Assembly: GCF_900109165.1 (NCBI RefSeq)
Contig: NZ_FNZF01000002.1
Coordinates: forward strand, 558,001-622,000
Length of the DNA: 64,000 nt
From: Bhargavaea ginsengi
GTDB lineage: Bacteria; Bacillota; Bacilli; Bacillales_A; Planococcaceae
Direction of reading: 5' to 3'
Shown: positions 1 to 10,743 of the stretch, piece after piece
Position numbering within the stretch: position 1 is the stretch's first letter
Layout: each line of letters begins with the position of its first letter
The notes under the pieces: generated by a model
Databases searched by the model: none
The model's input: only the letters and a program-made list of their open reading frames with translations
Told to the model about the DNA's origin: nothing
Translations under genes and position numbers: made by a program

Positions 1-2
1 CT

Positions 3-845
3 GCTCCCGCAGTTTCCTTTATGAAAGAGCGTCTCCGAATCCCTCTTCCGGTTGCCGCCATTGTGGCAGAACTCCTGATATTGGTGTCTGCAGCATTTGC
101 CCTGCTGTTCGCGCTTCAGCAGATCATCATCGCTTTGCCGGCAATCCGTGCTGCCCTTTCTTCTATGCACTTCGAGCACCCGGTCGCTTCTGAGTGGCTT
201 ATTTACGCAGAAACAGCTTTGACTGCAGCCGGTGACCGGCTCATCGACTCGTCTGCGGGCATGGTACAAACCGCATTCAGCCGTGTATTCTCTTTTATCC
301 TTTTCCTGCTCGCCTTCTACTTCTCTCTTTACGAATCAGCCAGGGACCGCTACTGGTTCCTTGCCGCTCTTCCTGCGGAGGCCAGAAAAAAAGCGAAAGG
401 AATGTTCCGTGAAGGCGGGAGCCTCTTTGGAACATTCCTCTTCGTGGAGATCAGGCTGATCTTGCTGACATTTGGCATACTGAGCATCGGACTTGCTGCA
501 CTCGGTTTCGGATCTCCGGTCGGAAGGGCGTTTCTCATCGCCCTCGCAGACAGCTTGCCGTTTCTTGGCGTCGGCATCTTCCTGATCCCAATGGCTGCCT
601 ACTACCTGCTGAGCGGAAGCCCGCTTCTCGGTACAGCGCTGATCATACTCTATGTTTTTGTGATGCTGACCCGGCAGATCGCAGAATCACGGATGTGGGC
701 AGCCACGTTCCAGCTGCGACCGTCCCAAACCTTTTTCATCACGGCTGCGTCCATCCTGCTTTTCGGACTGGCCGGGATCATATTGAGCCCGATCCTGCTG
801 TTTGTGGCGGCCCGCATCAAAAAAATGCCGGCGTTTAGCGGATGA
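3..845 (+). CDS. ytvI: YtvI, AI-2E/PerM-family membrane protein (5' end outside window)
   Basis: The reading frame is open to the left edge, so only the C-terminal part (about 280 residues) is visible; the family is usually about 350-370 residues. The visible protein is strongly hydrophobic with several membrane segments separated by a short basic loop (KKAKGMFREGG), followed by the conserved hydrophobic pairs around GFGSPVGRAFLIALADSLPF, typical of PF01594 proteins. In Bacillus, YtvI is annotated as a sporulation-associated integral membrane protein of unknown transport function. It is followed by convergent fxsA, and the two coding regions overlap by 11 bp (835-845). The family is assigned with confidence; substrate and role are not visible. 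Confidence 0.85.
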   Translation, partial: APAVSFMKERLRIPLPVAAIVAELLILVSAAFALLFALQQIIIALPAIRAALSSMHFEHPVASEWLIYAETALTAAGDRLIDSSAGMVQTAFSRVFSFILFLLAFYFSLYESARDRYWFLAALPAEARKKAKGMFREGGSLFGTFLFVEIRLILLTFGILSIGLAALGFGSPVGRAFLIALADSLPFLGVGIFLIPMAAYYLLSGSPLLGTALIILYVFVMLTRQIAESRMWAATFQLRPSQTFFITAASILLFGLAGIILSPILLFVAARIKKMPAFSG

Positions 846-1221
846 TGACCACATTGCCTTTTTTCATCTTCTTCCTGATCTGGCGGTAGAGAAGCGGTTT
901 CAATGCTTTTCTGGCTGCCGGTAAAAGGAACACAAGACCGATCAGATCGGAAATAAAACCGGGAAACAAAAGCATGAGTCCTGCAGCCAGGATAAACAAA
1001 CCATCCAATGCCGCATCTCCCGGCGGAAGTCCTTCCTCTGCCTTTTTGCGGATCTCCTGCCATGCACGCAGCCCTTCACGCTTTGCAAGAAAACTCCCGG
1101 CAGCCGCAGTAAGCAGTATCAATAGAATCGTTTCAAATACACCGATCTGGCTTCCCGCGTAAAGAAGGACCGCCAGCTCGGCCGTCGGAACCGCGATAAA
1201 CAAAAGGAACAGCCATTTCAA
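835..1221 (-). CDS. fxsA: FxsA family membrane protein (YtzA-like)
   Basis: Predicted protein of 128 residues starting MKWLFLLFIAVPTAELAVLL. It has two hydrophobic segments at the N-terminus and a further pair around residues 70-100, with the conserved GxFLAKREGL-type loop between them, and ends in a very basic tail. E. coli FxsA was named for suppressing phage T7 exclusion by the F plasmid; the molecular role is unknown. I chose the TTG at 1219-1221. It has AAAGGA nine bases upstream, gives the normal family length, and begins with the family-typical MKW. The longer ATG start at 1254 lies inside the terminator hairpin of pyk. Gene order ytvI-fxsA-pyk matches Bacillus. Confidence 0.88.
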   Translation of the reverse strand: MKWLFLLFIAVPTAELAVLLYAGSQIGVFETILLILLTAAAGSFLAKREGLRAWQEIRKKAEEGLPPGDAALDGLFILAAGLMLLFPGFISDLIGLVFLLPAARKALKPLLYRQIRKKMKKGNVVIIR

Positions 1222-1235
1222 AATGCAAAATCCTT

Positions 1236-1270
1236 TCGAAAGACGCCCTGCCATTCCGGCCAGGGCGTCT
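1236..1270 (-). terminator. Intrinsic terminator after pyk
   Basis: Perfect 10-bp stem AGACGCCCTG / CAGGGCGTCT (1241-1250 and 1261-1270) with a 10-base loop, followed on the minus strand by TTTCG. It closes the regulator-accDA-pfkA-pyk operon. The T-tract is short, so some readthrough into fxsA is possible. Confidence 0.7.
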
Positions 1271-1286
1271 AGTTTTCTTGTTCTGA

Positions 1287-3047
1287 TTATAGCACGGAAG
1301 CATGACCGTTGTAGACTACGCCGGCTTCGGCATCGATTGTAAGATCCTGTCCGTCTTCAATATCGGTCATCGCGTTTTTCACGCCGATGATGACCGGAAT
1401 GCCCACATTCAGGCCGACGACGGCAGCATGGCTGGTCAGTCCGCCTTCCTGTACGACCATGCCTGCACACTGTTCGATGGCCGGCATCATGTCACGGTCT
1501 GTTCCATATGTCACGAGAATCTTGCCTTTCGTATCGCGGGCAAGCGCTTCTTCCGCATTCCGGACAACGACGGCTTCGCCAAACGCGACCGCCTTCCCGA
1601 TACCCTGGCCTTTCGCCAGAAGATCACCGATAACATGGATCTTCATCAGGTTGGTCGTGCCCGCTTCACCGACAGGCACACCGGCTGTAATGATCACGAC
1701 ATCTCCATGAGTGACGTATTTATGCTTGATGCTTTCCTCGACAGACGTCTCCAGGATGGCATCAATGGATTTCACACGCTCGCCGACAATCGGATAAACA
1801 CCCCAGACAAGCGTGAGCCTGCGTGAGCATTCGTCTGAAGCCGTCACTGCAATGATCGGGCAGCCCGGACGGTATTTCGCGATCATCTTGGCTGTCTGCC
1901 CGCTCTCGGTTGGTGCGATGACGGCTTTGACATTCAGGTTGACCGCCGTATAGGCTGCGGCCTGTCCGATCGAGTCGGTCATATTGCCCTGTTTTTCGCG
2001 GCGACGTGTTGAAATGACCGAACGGTAATCAACGGCAGCTTCCGCTGTCTTTGCAATCCTGTCCATCGTCCGGACGGACTCTGCCGGATATTGTCCCGCT
2101 GCAGTTTCTCCAGAAAGCATGATCGCATCCGAGCCGTCAAGAATGGCGTTCGCCACGTCGCTCGCCTCCGCACGTGTCGGGCGGGGGTTGCGCTGCATCG
2201 AATCCAGCATTTGCGTGGCGGTGATAACCGGTTTGCCCGCCTGGTTGCACTTTTCGATCATGCGCTTCTGCACAATCGGAACTTCCTCCGCCGGAATCTC
2301 CACTCCCAGATCGCCTCGCGCGACCATCAGTCCATCCGAGACTTCGAGGATGGAGTCGAGGTTATCGACCCCTTCCCTATTCTCGATCTTCGGGATGATC
2401 TGGACATGGCCGGCGTCGTTTTCCTCCAGCAGCTTTCTGATTTCCATGACATCGGAAACCCTGCGTACAAAGGAAGCCGCGATAAAGTCGACCCCGTTCC
2501 TGATCCCGAACAGGATATCAGATGCATCTTTATCCGTGATGCCGGGAAGCTGGACCGACACGCCAGGGACATTCACCCCTTTTTTATCTTTCAGGGTGCC
2601 GGCATTCCTGATGATCGTCCGGATGCGGCCGGCTTCAGGATCTGACTCCCTGACTTCCAGCTCGATCAGTCCGTCGTCAAGCAAAATGGTGGAACCGGCA
2701 TGCACATCTTCAGCCAGTTTGTCATAAGTGACCGAGAAACGGTTGGTGTTCCCGACCACTTCCGTCATCATGATATCGATTTCCTGCCCGTTCTCCAGCT
2801 CTATGGCTCCGCCTTCCATCTTGTGGGTACGGATCTCAGGGCCCTTCGTGTCCAGGAGAATTCCGACTACACGGTTCATCTTCCTGGCCGCCTTGCGGAT
2901 GTTTTCAATCCTGGCCCGATGTTCTTCATGATCACCATGCGAGAAGTTGAGGCGCGCCACGTTCATGCCTGCGCCGATCAGCTGCTCCAGCATCTCCGGC
3001 GATTCACTAGCCGGTCCGATTGTACATACGATTTTTGTCTTCCTCAC
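1287..3047 (-). CDS. pyk: Pyruvate kinase with C-terminal PEP-utiliser-like domain
   Basis: A 586-residue pyruvate kinase converting phosphoenolpyruvate and ADP to pyruvate and ATP in the cytosol. It begins [14 protein letters not shown]; the barrel carries the K-x-E motif [14 protein letters not shown], the [10 protein letters not shown] metal/substrate motif and [12 protein letters not shown]. The final roughly 110 residues ([19 protein letters not shown] and following) form the extra PEP-utiliser-like domain typical of Bacillales enzymes, which explains the length over the roughly 470 residues of E. coli PykF. Start is GTG at 3047 with GGGG eight bases upstream; an ATG two bases earlier is immediately followed by a stop. 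It is last in the operon, 18 bp after pfkA. Confidence 0.97.
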   Translation of the reverse strand: MRKTKIVCTIGPASESPEMLEQLIGAGMNVARLNFSHGDHEEHRARIENIRKAARKMNRVVGILLDTKGPEIRTHKMEGGAIELENGQEIDIMMTEVVGNTNRFSVTYDKLAEDVHAGSTILLDDGLIELEVRESDPEAGRIRTIIRNAGTLKDKKGVNVPGVSVQLPGITDKDASDILFGIRNGVDFIAASFVRRVSDVMEIRKLLEENDAGHVQIIPKIENREGVDNLDSILEVSDGLMVARGDLGVEIPAEEVPIVQKRMIEKCNQAGKPVITATQMLDSMQRNPRPTRAEASDVANAILDGSDAIMLSGETAAGQYPAESVRTMDRIAKTAEAAVDYRSVISTRRREKQGNMTDSIGQAAAYTAVNLNVKAVIAPTESGQTAKMIAKYRPGCPIIAVTASDECSRRLTLVWGVYPIVGERVKSIDAILETSVEESIKHKYVTHGDVVIITAGVPVGEAGTTNLMKIHVIGDLLAKGQGIGKAVAFGEAVVVRNAEEALARDTKGKILVTYGTDRDMMPAIEQCAGMVVQEGGLTSHAAVVGLNVGIPVIIGVKNAMTDIEDGQDLTIDAEAGVVYNGHASVL

Positions 3048-3065
3048 ATCGCTCGCCCCAATCCT

Positions 3066-4040
<975 letters not shown>

Positions 4041-4048
4041 TCAAATCT

Positions 4049-5011
4049 TTATTTTTCGCCTTCTTCATATACCCCGATATCGCGGAATTTACGGTATCTG
4101 TCCTCGATTACCTGGTTCCTGTCCATCGGGCAAAGCTGTTCCATTGAAGATCGGAGTGCCTCCCCGATGGCGTTTGCCTGTGCCGCAGCGTCCCGGTGAG
4201 CGCCACCCATGACTTCGGGAATGACCTCATCGATGATGCCCATTTCTTTCAGGTCGGCTGCGGTGATTTTCATCGCTTCTGCTGCCTGCTGTGCAAGGGC
4301 GGCGTCTTTCCAAAGAATCGATGCAGCCCCTTCCGGAGAAATAACGGAATAGGTCGAGTTCTCAAGCATGTGAATATGATTGGCCACACCAAGGCCGAGC
4401 GCGCCTCCGCTCCCGCCTTCGCCAATCACGACGCTGATCACCGGAATACGGAGCCCCGCCATCTCAACCAGATTTCTCGCGATTGCTTCGCTCTGTCCGC
4501 GCTCTTCGGCTGCCTTTCCGGGATAAGCGCCTTTCGTGTCAATAAAGCAGATGATGGGGCGTCCGAACTTTTCTGCCTGCTTCATGAGGCGGAGCGCTTT
4601 CCGGTAGCCTTCAGGGTGCGGCATTCCGAAGTTTCGCCGAATATTTTCCTTTGTATCTTTGCCACGCTGATGGCCGATGACGGTCACCGGCGTCCCGTCG
4701 AACGATGCAACACCTCCGACAATGGCGGCGTCATCTCCATATGAACGGTCGCCATGCAGCTCAATGAAGTCCTCAAAAAGATAATCGATATAATCCAGCG
4801 TTGTCGGACGCTCGGGATGACGTGCAACTTGGACACGATCCCATGCACTCATATTCCCGTAGACATCCGATTCAAGCTTCTGCAGACGATCTTCCAGGCT
4901 CTTTATTTCATCGCCCATATCTACATGGGCATCATCCGTAATATTCTTCAGTTCTTCAATTTTCTCTCTAAGCCGTACAACCGGCTCTTCAAAAGGCAGC
5001 GGCTTCACCAT
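4049..5011 (-). CDS. accA: Acetyl-CoA carboxylase carboxyltransferase subunit alpha
   Basis: A 320-residue carboxyltransferase alpha subunit which, with AccD, moves the carboxyl group from carboxybiotin to acetyl-CoA to give malonyl-CoA, the first committed step of fatty acid synthesis. The helical N-terminus ([11 protein letters not shown]) is followed by the crotonase-type core with [21 protein letters not shown], the acyl-CoA oxyanion region [15 protein letters not shown] and [20 protein letters not shown]. Start and length match the family. accD ends in TGA one base before this ATG, and the GGAGG site lies in the end of accD, so the two subunits are translationally coupled. Confidence 0.97.
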   Translation of the reverse strand: MVKPLPFEEPVVRLREKIEELKNITDDAHVDMGDEIKSLEDRLQKLESDVYGNMSAWDRVQVARHPERPTTLDYIDYLFEDFIELHGDRSYGDDAAIVGGVASFDGTPVTVIGHQRGKDTKENIRRNFGMPHPEGYRKALRLMKQAEKFGRPIICFIDTKGAYPGKAAEERGQSEAIARNLVEMAGLRIPVISVVIGEGGSGGALGLGVANHIHMLENSTYSVISPEGAASILWKDAALAQQAAEAMKITAADLKEMGIIDEVIPEVMGGAHRDAAAQANAIGEALRSSMEQLCPMDRNQVIEDRYRKFRDIGVYEEGEK

Positions 5012-5012
5012 T

Positions 5013-5873
5013 TCAGCGTGCCTCCTTCGTATGAAATCCGATCAATGCGGAAAGTGTCTTCTTCATCTCCGAACGGTGGACGACGGCATCCAGCTGTCCG
5101 TGCTCCAGAAGAAATTCAGCCGTCTGGAAGTCTTCCGGAAGCTTTTCCCGTACCGTCTGCTCGATGACCCGCCGGCCAGCAAACCCGATCAGCGCCTTGG
5201 GTTCAGCTAAGTTAATATCGCCGACCGACGCGAAACTTGCAGATACTCCGCCCGTTGTCGGATGGGTCATGACCGAGATGAAAAGAAGGCCCCGATCGGC
5301 ATGGCGGGAAAGTGCAACACTCGTCTTCGCCATCTGCATCAGCGAAAGGACGCCTTCCTGCATCCTGGCACCTCCGCTTGCCGTGAAGATGATAAACGGA
5401 ATGCCTTCGTCCGTCGCTTTTTCAATGGCGCGGGTGATTTTCTCACCGACGACAGAACCCATGGAGCCCATCCGAAAATGGGAGTCCATGATCGCGACTG
5501 CAGTCCGTTGGCCGTTGATTTCACCGATGCCCGTGAGCACCGCTTCATTCAGGCCTGTCTTCTCTGCATCGGCATTCACCTTTTCTTCGTATGAAGGGAA
5601 GCCGAGAGGATTGACTGTTTTCATCCCTTCGTCCATCGGAACAAAGGATTCTACATCGAACAGGCATTCCACCCTCTCGTATGCCGTCATTTTATAATGA
5701 TGTCCACAGTCCGGACAGACTTTATCACATTTCATCAGATCCTTCGTTAGAACAATGGACTTGCATTCCGGACACTTTGTCATAAGTCCTTCCGGTACAT
5801 CCTTCGATGCGTCAGACGGGACTGTCATGTATCGCTTTTTATTTTTTTTGAACATCTCTCGGATGATTGCCAT
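5013..5873 (-). CDS. accD: Acetyl-CoA carboxylase carboxyltransferase subunit beta
   Basis: A 286-residue carboxyltransferase beta subunit. The zinc ribbon is formed by Cys34, Cys37, Cys53 and Cys56 (CPEC and CPDCGHHYK), and the crotonase core follows with [19 protein letters not shown] and [17 protein letters not shown]. The frame stays open to 6026, but the ATG at 5873 ([16 protein letters not shown]) is chosen: it is preceded by AAGGGGGAAT and matches the family N-terminus. It overlaps the 3' end of the upstream GntR gene by 35 bp, so translation of the regulator probably runs into this ribosome site. In B. subtilis the malic enzyme gene ytsJ sits upstream at this place, as I recall; here a regulator does. 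Confidence 0.96.
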   Translation of the reverse strand: MAIIREMFKKNKKRYMTVPSDASKDVPEGLMTKCPECKSIVLTKDLMKCDKVCPDCGHHYKMTAYERVECLFDVESFVPMDEGMKTVNPLGFPSYEEKVNADAEKTGLNEAVLTGIGEINGQRTAVAIMDSHFRMGSMGSVVGEKITRAIEKATDEGIPFIIFTASGGARMQEGVLSLMQMAKTSVALSRHADRGLLFISVMTHPTTGGVSASFASVGDINLAEPKALIGFAGRRVIEQTVREKLPEDFQTAEFLLEHGQLDAVVHRSEMKKTLSALIGFHTKEAR

Positions 5874-6525
5874 CGGTATTCCCCCTTTGAGCGTGTACAA
5901 TTGCGGTCCAGCGGTCATAGGCCGCCACCGCCTCTTCTGTTTCGCCGCTCCTGATTTTCCTGAGCATACATGCGATCTCGGTCCGTTCGTCAGACCCTGC
6001 CTCGCCCGTATACGGCTTCCCTGCATATTGGTAGAGCAGATGCCAGATTTTCAGGGACAGCCGGTTGCCGGATGCGATCAGCACTTCACGTACAATGTCC
6101 TCCCTCAAATAAGGGGCCTCCGATTCCGCTGCTGCGATCAGCCCCGTCCATAATGGCAGGTTCCGGGTCTCCTCATCTGCCGAAGCCGAGCGGACCGCTT
6201 CTTTTTCATGAATCTGCATCGTCGCCCTCACATCTTCGAGAGACTTCGGCTCCTGCATGATGAAGGCGGCCAGCACTTCGACAAGCTGATGTTTGCGGAA
6301 GTCGGACAGAAATGTTCCTTCTCCCTGCCTCGATTCGATCAGCCCGAGCAGCTCCAGACTCCTCAGAGCTTCCCTGATCGTAGAACGCCCGGTACCGAGC
6401 CGCTCGGCCAGAACCCGCTCGGAAGGCAGCTTATCTCCTGCCAGAATATTTTCATTCCTGATAAGGGTGCGTAATTCCTGCACCACTTCAAGAAACATTT
6501 TGCGGGACGGTTTGGTTTCGGTCAT
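5839..6525 (-). CDS. GntR-family (FadR-like) transcriptional regulator of the acc-pfk-pyk operon
   Basis: A 228-residue regulator. Residues about 8-75 form a GntR winged helix ([48 protein letters not shown]). The rest is an all-helical effector domain of FadR/FCD type containing the motif [13 protein letters not shown], but the histidine normally found before that motif in metal-binding FCD proteins is replaced (DIVREVL), so the ligand pocket has diverged. It is first in the operon and overlaps accD by 35 bp. A perfect GntR-type palindrome lies just downstream of its promoter, implying autoregulation and therefore control of accD, accA, pfkA and pyk. The signal is unknown; an acyl-CoA or glycolytic intermediate would be logical but is inference. 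Confidence 0.85.
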   Translation of the reverse strand: MTETKPSRKMFLEVVQELRTLIRNENILAGDKLPSERVLAERLGTGRSTIREALRSLELLGLIESRQGEGTFLSDFRKHQLVEVLAAFIMQEPKSLEDVRATMQIHEKEAVRSASADEETRNLPLWTGLIAAAESEAPYLREDIVREVLIASGNRLSLKIWHLLYQYAGKPYTGEAGSDERTEIACMLRKIRSGETEEAVAAYDRWTAIVHAQRGNTDGNHPRDVQKK

Positions 6526-6556
6526 TGTCGCGCTCCTTGTTTACCATTTAATTCAA

Positions 6557-6571
6557 AGTGGTCTGACCACT
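6557..6571. promoter_or_regulatory. GntR/FadR-type operator palindrome
   Basis: AGTGGTCTGACCACT is a perfect 7+1+7 inverted repeat and fits the TNGTNNNACNA core bound by FadR-subfamily GntR proteins. It covers about +1 to +15 of the predicted promoter for the adjacent GntR gene, where binding would block transcription. Confidence 0.8.
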
Positions 6572-6578
6572 CGTCTAC

Positions 6579-6607
6579 AGCATAACGGAAACCGAAAAAC
6601 GAGTAAA
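6579..6607 (-). promoter_or_regulatory. Promoter of the GntR-accD-accA-pfkA-pyk operon
   Basis: On the minus strand: TTTACT (6602-6607), 17-bp spacer, TATGCT (6579-6584). The -35 element directly abuts the T-tract of the dnaE terminator, and the palindromic operator follows the start site. Confidence 0.7.
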
Positions 6608-6635
6608 GAAAAAACTGTACAGAACCCTGTACAGT
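6607..6635 (-). terminator. Intrinsic terminator after dnaE
   Basis: Perfect 9-bp stem ACTGTACAG / CTGTACAGT with a GGTT loop (6614-6635), followed on the minus strand by a run of six T residues. It separates dnaE from the acc operon promoter. Confidence 0.88.
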
Positions 6636-6645
6636 CAAAGTGGCC

Positions 6646-9600
6646 TCAGCCTTCGATATTTTTAACAATCACCTGCAAACGGCCGTTGCGCATTTCCGCC
6701 TGGCCGGAAAGCCGGATGCCTGCCTCTTCATTGAGCAGCCGGTTAAAAGTGGCGTACTCCTTTGGAAACACGGTGCATTCAACTTCTCCGGTGTCGTCCT
6801 GGAGCCTGAAGAACGCCATCGCCTCCCCTTTTTTCGTACGGATCCGTTTGATGTCATCGATGATCCCTGCGACGCGCACCCGGCCGCTGCCCCCTCCAAG
6901 GGCCGCAACGTCTGCATATTGTCCCGGGCTCTGCGACTTCAGCCTGGCAGCAGGGTGCTGCGATACATAGAATCCGAGTGTATCTCGCTCGTATTGGAGC
7001 TTCAGTGCTTCCGGGAGCGTCCCGGCTTCAGAGTACTTCTGCCGTCCGAATGATGCAGTGTCTCCTCCGAACAGGTCATCCTCTTCTGAAGGCCTGACGA
7101 GATTCGCATAGGTTTCAGCGGCCGCAATCGAAGCAAGCAGGACTGCCCGGTCGGGATGGAAGTCATCAAGCGCACCGGAACGTGCGAGCGGTTCGGCCGC
7201 ACCACGGGTGAAATGGGCACCCGATAGGGCCACCGCCATGTCGAACAGATCCTCCCATTGGCCCGTCCGCTTTCTTGCGTCCAAGAGTTTCCTGATGAAC
7301 GGTGCAGGTACGCCCTTGATGCCTGAGAGCCCATATCGGATCGCTCCGTCTTCCACCCGGCACGCATATCCGCTTTTCAGGACGGATGGAGGCAAGATGC
7401 GGATTCCTTTCGACCGGATTTCGCCGACGAGCTTTGAGACCCGATCCGCGTCCCCCGCCGCCTGTGAAAGCAGGGCCGCGTAGAAGTATGCCGGCTCATG
7501 CGCTTTCAGGTAGGCCAGGCGGAATGAGATCAGCGAATAGGCCACCGCGTGGCTTTTCGGAAAGCCGTAATCTGCAAATCTGACGATGTAGTCGTAGACC
7601 ATCGTGGCGGAGCGACGGTCGTATCCGCGGGATTCCGCCCCCCGGACAAAGTGCTCCCGTTCCCGCTCCAGAATCTCCCGCTTTTTCTTGCTGACGGCAC
7701 GGCGGAGAATGTCCGCTTCGCCCATTGTAAATCCTGCCATCCTTACGGCAATCTGCATGATCTGTTCCTGGTAGACGATGATGCCATATGTTTCCTCCAG
7801 AATAGGATCGATATCCGGGTGGATGGACGGGACGCGCTCTTTACCGTGCATCCTGCGCTCGAACACCGGGATATTATCCATAGGTCCGGGGCGGTAGAGC
7901 GCATTGATAGCGTATATGTCACTAAAACGTTCAGGTTTCAGCTTTCTCAGTGTATCCCGCATTCCGGCGGACTCAAATTGGAAAATGCCCGTCATGTCAC
8001 CCGACTGGAACAGTTGGATCGTCGCCGGGTCATCCAAGGGGATCTTGCCAAAATCCAGTTCGAGATTGCGGTCATAACGGATCATGGAGCGGATCCGGTC
8101 GAGCAGCGTGAGGTTCCTGAGACCGAGAAAGTCCATCTTGAGAAGTCCGCGCTCCTCCACTTCCTTCATCGGCCACTGTGTGAGATAGATACCTTCAGAG
8201 CCGCCCGTCAGAGGAACCGCCTCCACCAGCGGTACAGGAGAAAGAACAACACCTGCGGCATGGGTTGATGCATTTCTCGGGATGCCTTCAAGCGCGAGTG
8301 CGGCTTCCAGCCACTTTTGTCTGAGCTCTGCACTTTCAGCCCACCGTGCCAACGGAGATCCCGGAGCGGCCGCCTGTTCCAGTGTCATGCCCGGTCGCCC
8401 CGGTATCATCTTGGAAATTTCCCGCTGCTCCGCTTCAGGAAAACCGAATACCCGCGCTGTACTCCTCGCAGCTGCACGCGCGGAAAGAGTCCCGAACGTG
8501 ATAATCTGCGCCACGTGGTCGCGTCCGTATTTTTCTGCGACATACTCAATGACTTCGTGGCGGCGGTGGTCCGCGAAATCCACGTCGATATCGGGCATGC
8601 TGACCCTCTCCGGATTGAGGAATCGCTCAAAGATCAGTCCATAGGCAATAGGGTCGACATCGGTGATCCGGAGTGCATAGGCGACAAGGGAGCCTGCCGA
8701 GGAACCGCGTCCCGGACCCGTAAGAATACCTTTGGAAGCTGCATGGGAGATGAAATCAGCCGTGATCAGAAAATAGTCCGAGTAGCCCATCGAAAAAATG
8801 ACATTCAGTTCATGCTCAAGCCGTTTCCCATAAATGTCCGGCACGGATCCTAGGCGCTCCTGCAACCCGTCCAGACAGTCACGGCGGAGCCTTCCGTCCG
8901 CCGTCTCCCCCTCTCCAAGCGGGTACTTGGACATGAGGCGCTCCGCCTCCGGAACCGTATCACTGCAGGACATCAAAAGCGCATATGTCGCTTCCAGCCA
9001 TTCCGGATGATCGCCAAACCGTTCCAAGAGCTCATCCGGCATCGGTAATTGGGCATCAGGCAGATCGGCAAGACTGTTTTCCGACAGCTTTCCTCCCTCG
9101 TCGATCAGCCGCGCGACCCGGTAGGCGAATGCATCGGCCGGCCGCAGGTAGCGGGCGACTGCCACCGCACAAACTGCAAGCCCGGATGAATCCGCAAATT
9201 CCGTCCAAAGGTCCTCATCGGGATTCTGCCTGTTAGCAGGCCTGGAAATCCCGACCCATACGCGATCCGGGCCGCCTGATTCCAGAGCCTGCTGCATGGC
9301 GCTTTGCGGATCGCCTTCAGCCATTGCGCCAGGATCAAAGACGACCAGACACCCACGGCCGTATGCCCTCATCCAGGCCAACGGCAGCGTCTCCCGTTCC
9401 CTGACCGAAAGGGCACTGCTCATCTTTAGGAGATTCTGGTATCCCCCGTCATCTTTCGCATAAATAAAAGCCGGCAGAACGCCGGCTTCCGTCTCGATCT
9501 GTACACTGAGTCCGATGACGGGCCGGATGCCCGCGGCTTTCACCGCCCGGGCAAATGGCAGGACGCCGTACAGCTTCGTATTGACGATTGCCGCCGCACC

Positions 9601-9699
9601 AGCTCTCCGCTCCTTCAGCGCTGCCGGGAGCATAACGGTCCGGATGATGCTCTGCAGCGGATCATCCGATGTCATGATCTGTGCATATGCGATGTCCAT
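6646..9699 (-). CDS. dnaE: DNA polymerase III subunit alpha, DnaE type
   Basis: A 1017-residue C-family replicative polymerase, the partner of PolC that extends primers on the lagging strand in Firmicutes. The palm motif MPDIDVDFADHRRHE holds the catalytic aspartates; GPGRGSSAGSLVAYALRITD, TGIFQFESAGMRDTLRKLKP and YRPGPMDNIPVF are conserved fingers/palm segments. A helix-hairpin-helix region and an OB fold (VRVAGIIDDIKRIRTKKGEA) follow. The N-terminal PHP domain has lost its metal-binding histidines: the expected HxHSxYSLL is YAQIMTSDDPLQ and TDDHxxYG is VNTKLYG. The protein stops soon after the OB fold, about 85-100 residues short of B. subtilis DnaE. GGGAGGG precedes the ATG. nrnA is 16 bp upstream. 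Confidence 0.96.
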   Translation of the reverse strand: MDIAYAQIMTSDDPLQSIIRTVMLPAALKERRAGAAAIVNTKLYGVLPFARAVKAAGIRPVIGLSVQIETEAGVLPAFIYAKDDGGYQNLLKMSSALSVRERETLPLAWMRAYGRGCLVVFDPGAMAEGDPQSAMQQALESGGPDRVWVGISRPANRQNPDEDLWTEFADSSGLAVCAVAVARYLRPADAFAYRVARLIDEGGKLSENSLADLPDAQLPMPDELLERFGDHPEWLEATYALLMSCSDTVPEAERLMSKYPLGEGETADGRLRRDCLDGLQERLGSVPDIYGKRLEHELNVIFSMGYSDYFLITADFISHAASKGILTGPGRGSSAGSLVAYALRITDVDPIAYGLIFERFLNPERVSMPDIDVDFADHRRHEVIEYVAEKYGRDHVAQIITFGTLSARAAARSTARVFGFPEAEQREISKMIPGRPGMTLEQAAAPGSPLARWAESAELRQKWLEAALALEGIPRNASTHAAGVVLSPVPLVEAVPLTGGSEGIYLTQWPMKEVEERGLLKMDFLGLRNLTLLDRIRSMIRYDRNLELDFGKIPLDDPATIQLFQSGDMTGIFQFESAGMRDTLRKLKPERFSDIYAINALYRPGPMDNIPVFERRMHGKERVPSIHPDIDPILEETYGIIVYQEQIMQIAVRMAGFTMGEADILRRAVSKKKREILEREREHFVRGAESRGYDRRSATMVYDYIVRFADYGFPKSHAVAYSLISFRLAYLKAHEPAYFYAALLSQAAGDADRVSKLVGEIRSKGIRILPPSVLKSGYACRVEDGAIRYGLSGIKGVPAPFIRKLLDARKRTGQWEDLFDMAVALSGAHFTRGAAEPLARSGALDDFHPDRAVLLASIAAAETYANLVRPSEEDDLFGGDTASFGRQKYSEAGTLPEALKLQYERDTLGFYVSQHPAARLKSQSPGQYADVAALGGGSGRVRVAGIIDDIKRIRTKKGEAMAFFRLQDDTGEVECTVFPKEYATFNRLLNEEAGIRLSGQAEMRNGRLQVIVKNIEG

Positions 9700-9715
9700 C
9701 CCGATCCCTCCCTTG

Positions 9716-10651
9716 TTATGATCTGAAAAGTTCCCTCAGGGCTTCTGCGGCAAGCTCGGCTTCCGCCCAATCCTTCGCTGATGCGCCGGCAGCGAGCGCA
9801 TGGCCGCCTCCTCCGAACCGCCGTGCCAGATCGTTGACGACAGGACCCTTGGACCGGAACCGCAGCCGGATCTGGTCTTCCTCTTCGACGAGGAAGACCC
9901 AGGCGATCAGCCCCTTGACACCGCCTGGCACTCCCACCAGTTTTGCCGTGTCCGAAGCAGTGACGCCAAACTCGTCCATCGTCTCTGACGTGATCTTGAC
10001 CACACCCACACCGTTGTCCACTTCGAGATTCTGAAGGATATAACCGTTCAGCCTCAGAAGCGGCGCATCCATCTCGTACATGGCATTGTGGAGAGATGGC
10101 CGGTCAAAGCCGTGTGACACAAGCTCAGCCGCTGCAAGGAATGTCTCCGGTCCGGACGATGGATGCAGGAAGCGGCCGGTATCACCGATGATGCCCGCGT
10201 AAAGCAGGCGGGCGGCTTCCTCACTCATCTTCCAGCCGTGCGATTGTTCCCCTTCCTTGAACAGCCTGTAAATCAGCTCGCTTGTTGCACTTGTCTCGGG
10301 CTCCACCCAACGCAAGGTGCCGTACCGATCATCATCTGGATGGTGGTCTATCTTGATGAGCTCGGCCCCTTTGCCATAATGGCCGCCATCGATCCTTGCG
10401 GTATTCGCCGTATCGGTCACAATGACCAGAGCGCCTTCATAGTCGGCCTCTGTCACTTCATCCGGACTGCCGAGGTAGTCCAGCGAGAAATCATGGTCTC
10501 CGGCCGCAAAAACCTCTTTGCCCGGATAATTGTCACGAATCAGCGTTTTCAGCCCGAGCTGGGATCCGTAAGCATCGGGATCCGGCCGCACATGCCGATG
10601 GATGATGACCCTATCGTAGCGTTCAATTGTGTCAATGATTTGTCGTTTCAA
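9716..10651 (-). CDS. nrnA: Bifunctional oligoribonuclease / PAP phosphatase NrnA
   Basis: A 311-residue DHH/DHHA1 phosphoesterase that degrades nanoRNAs to mononucleotides and hydrolyses 3',5'-adenosine bisphosphate to AMP. Metal ligands are visible in HRHVRPDPDAYGS (His18, His20, Asp24, Asp26), VIVTDTANTARI and IKIDHHPDDDRYG; the C-terminal DHHA1 domain ends with RFGGGGHALAAGAS. The frame is open to 10711, but the TTG at 10649-10651, seven bases after GGGGGG, gives MKRQIIDTIERYD and the family length (313 in B. subtilis). It directly precedes dnaE. In B. subtilis the sporulation genes ytrH and ytrI lie between the two, as I recall; they are absent here. Confidence 0.95.
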   Translation of the reverse strand: MKRQIIDTIERYDRVIIHRHVRPDPDAYGSQLGLKTLIRDNYPGKEVFAAGDHDFSLDYLGSPDEVTEADYEGALVIVTDTANTARIDGGHYGKGAELIKIDHHPDDDRYGTLRWVEPETSATSELIYRLFKEGEQSHGWKMSEEAARLLYAGIIGDTGRFLHPSSGPETFLAAAELVSHGFDRPSLHNAMYEMDAPLLRLNGYILQNLEVDNGVGVVKITSETMDEFGVTASDTAKLVGVPGGVKGLIAWVFLVEEEDQIRLRFRSKGPVVNDLARRFGGGGHALAAGASAKDWAEAELAAEALRELFRS

Positions 10652-10743
10652 GCTTGTTCCCCCCATCCCACGGTCTTTTCCCTTCGCAATCCGGCAAAAA
10701 TCGAGATACAATGAGAACAGTTTTGCTTGACCGGAGGGATTCG

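Noticed and set aside
5874-6026. Longer accD start adding about 51 residues
   Set aside because: The extension overlaps the GntR gene, has no zinc-ribbon or family similarity, and the ATG at 5873 has an excellent ribosome site.
10654-10743. Longer ytpI start adding 30 residues
   Set aside because: The extension covers the nrnA leader and ribosome site on the other strand, whereas the ATG at 10744 follows GGAGGG.
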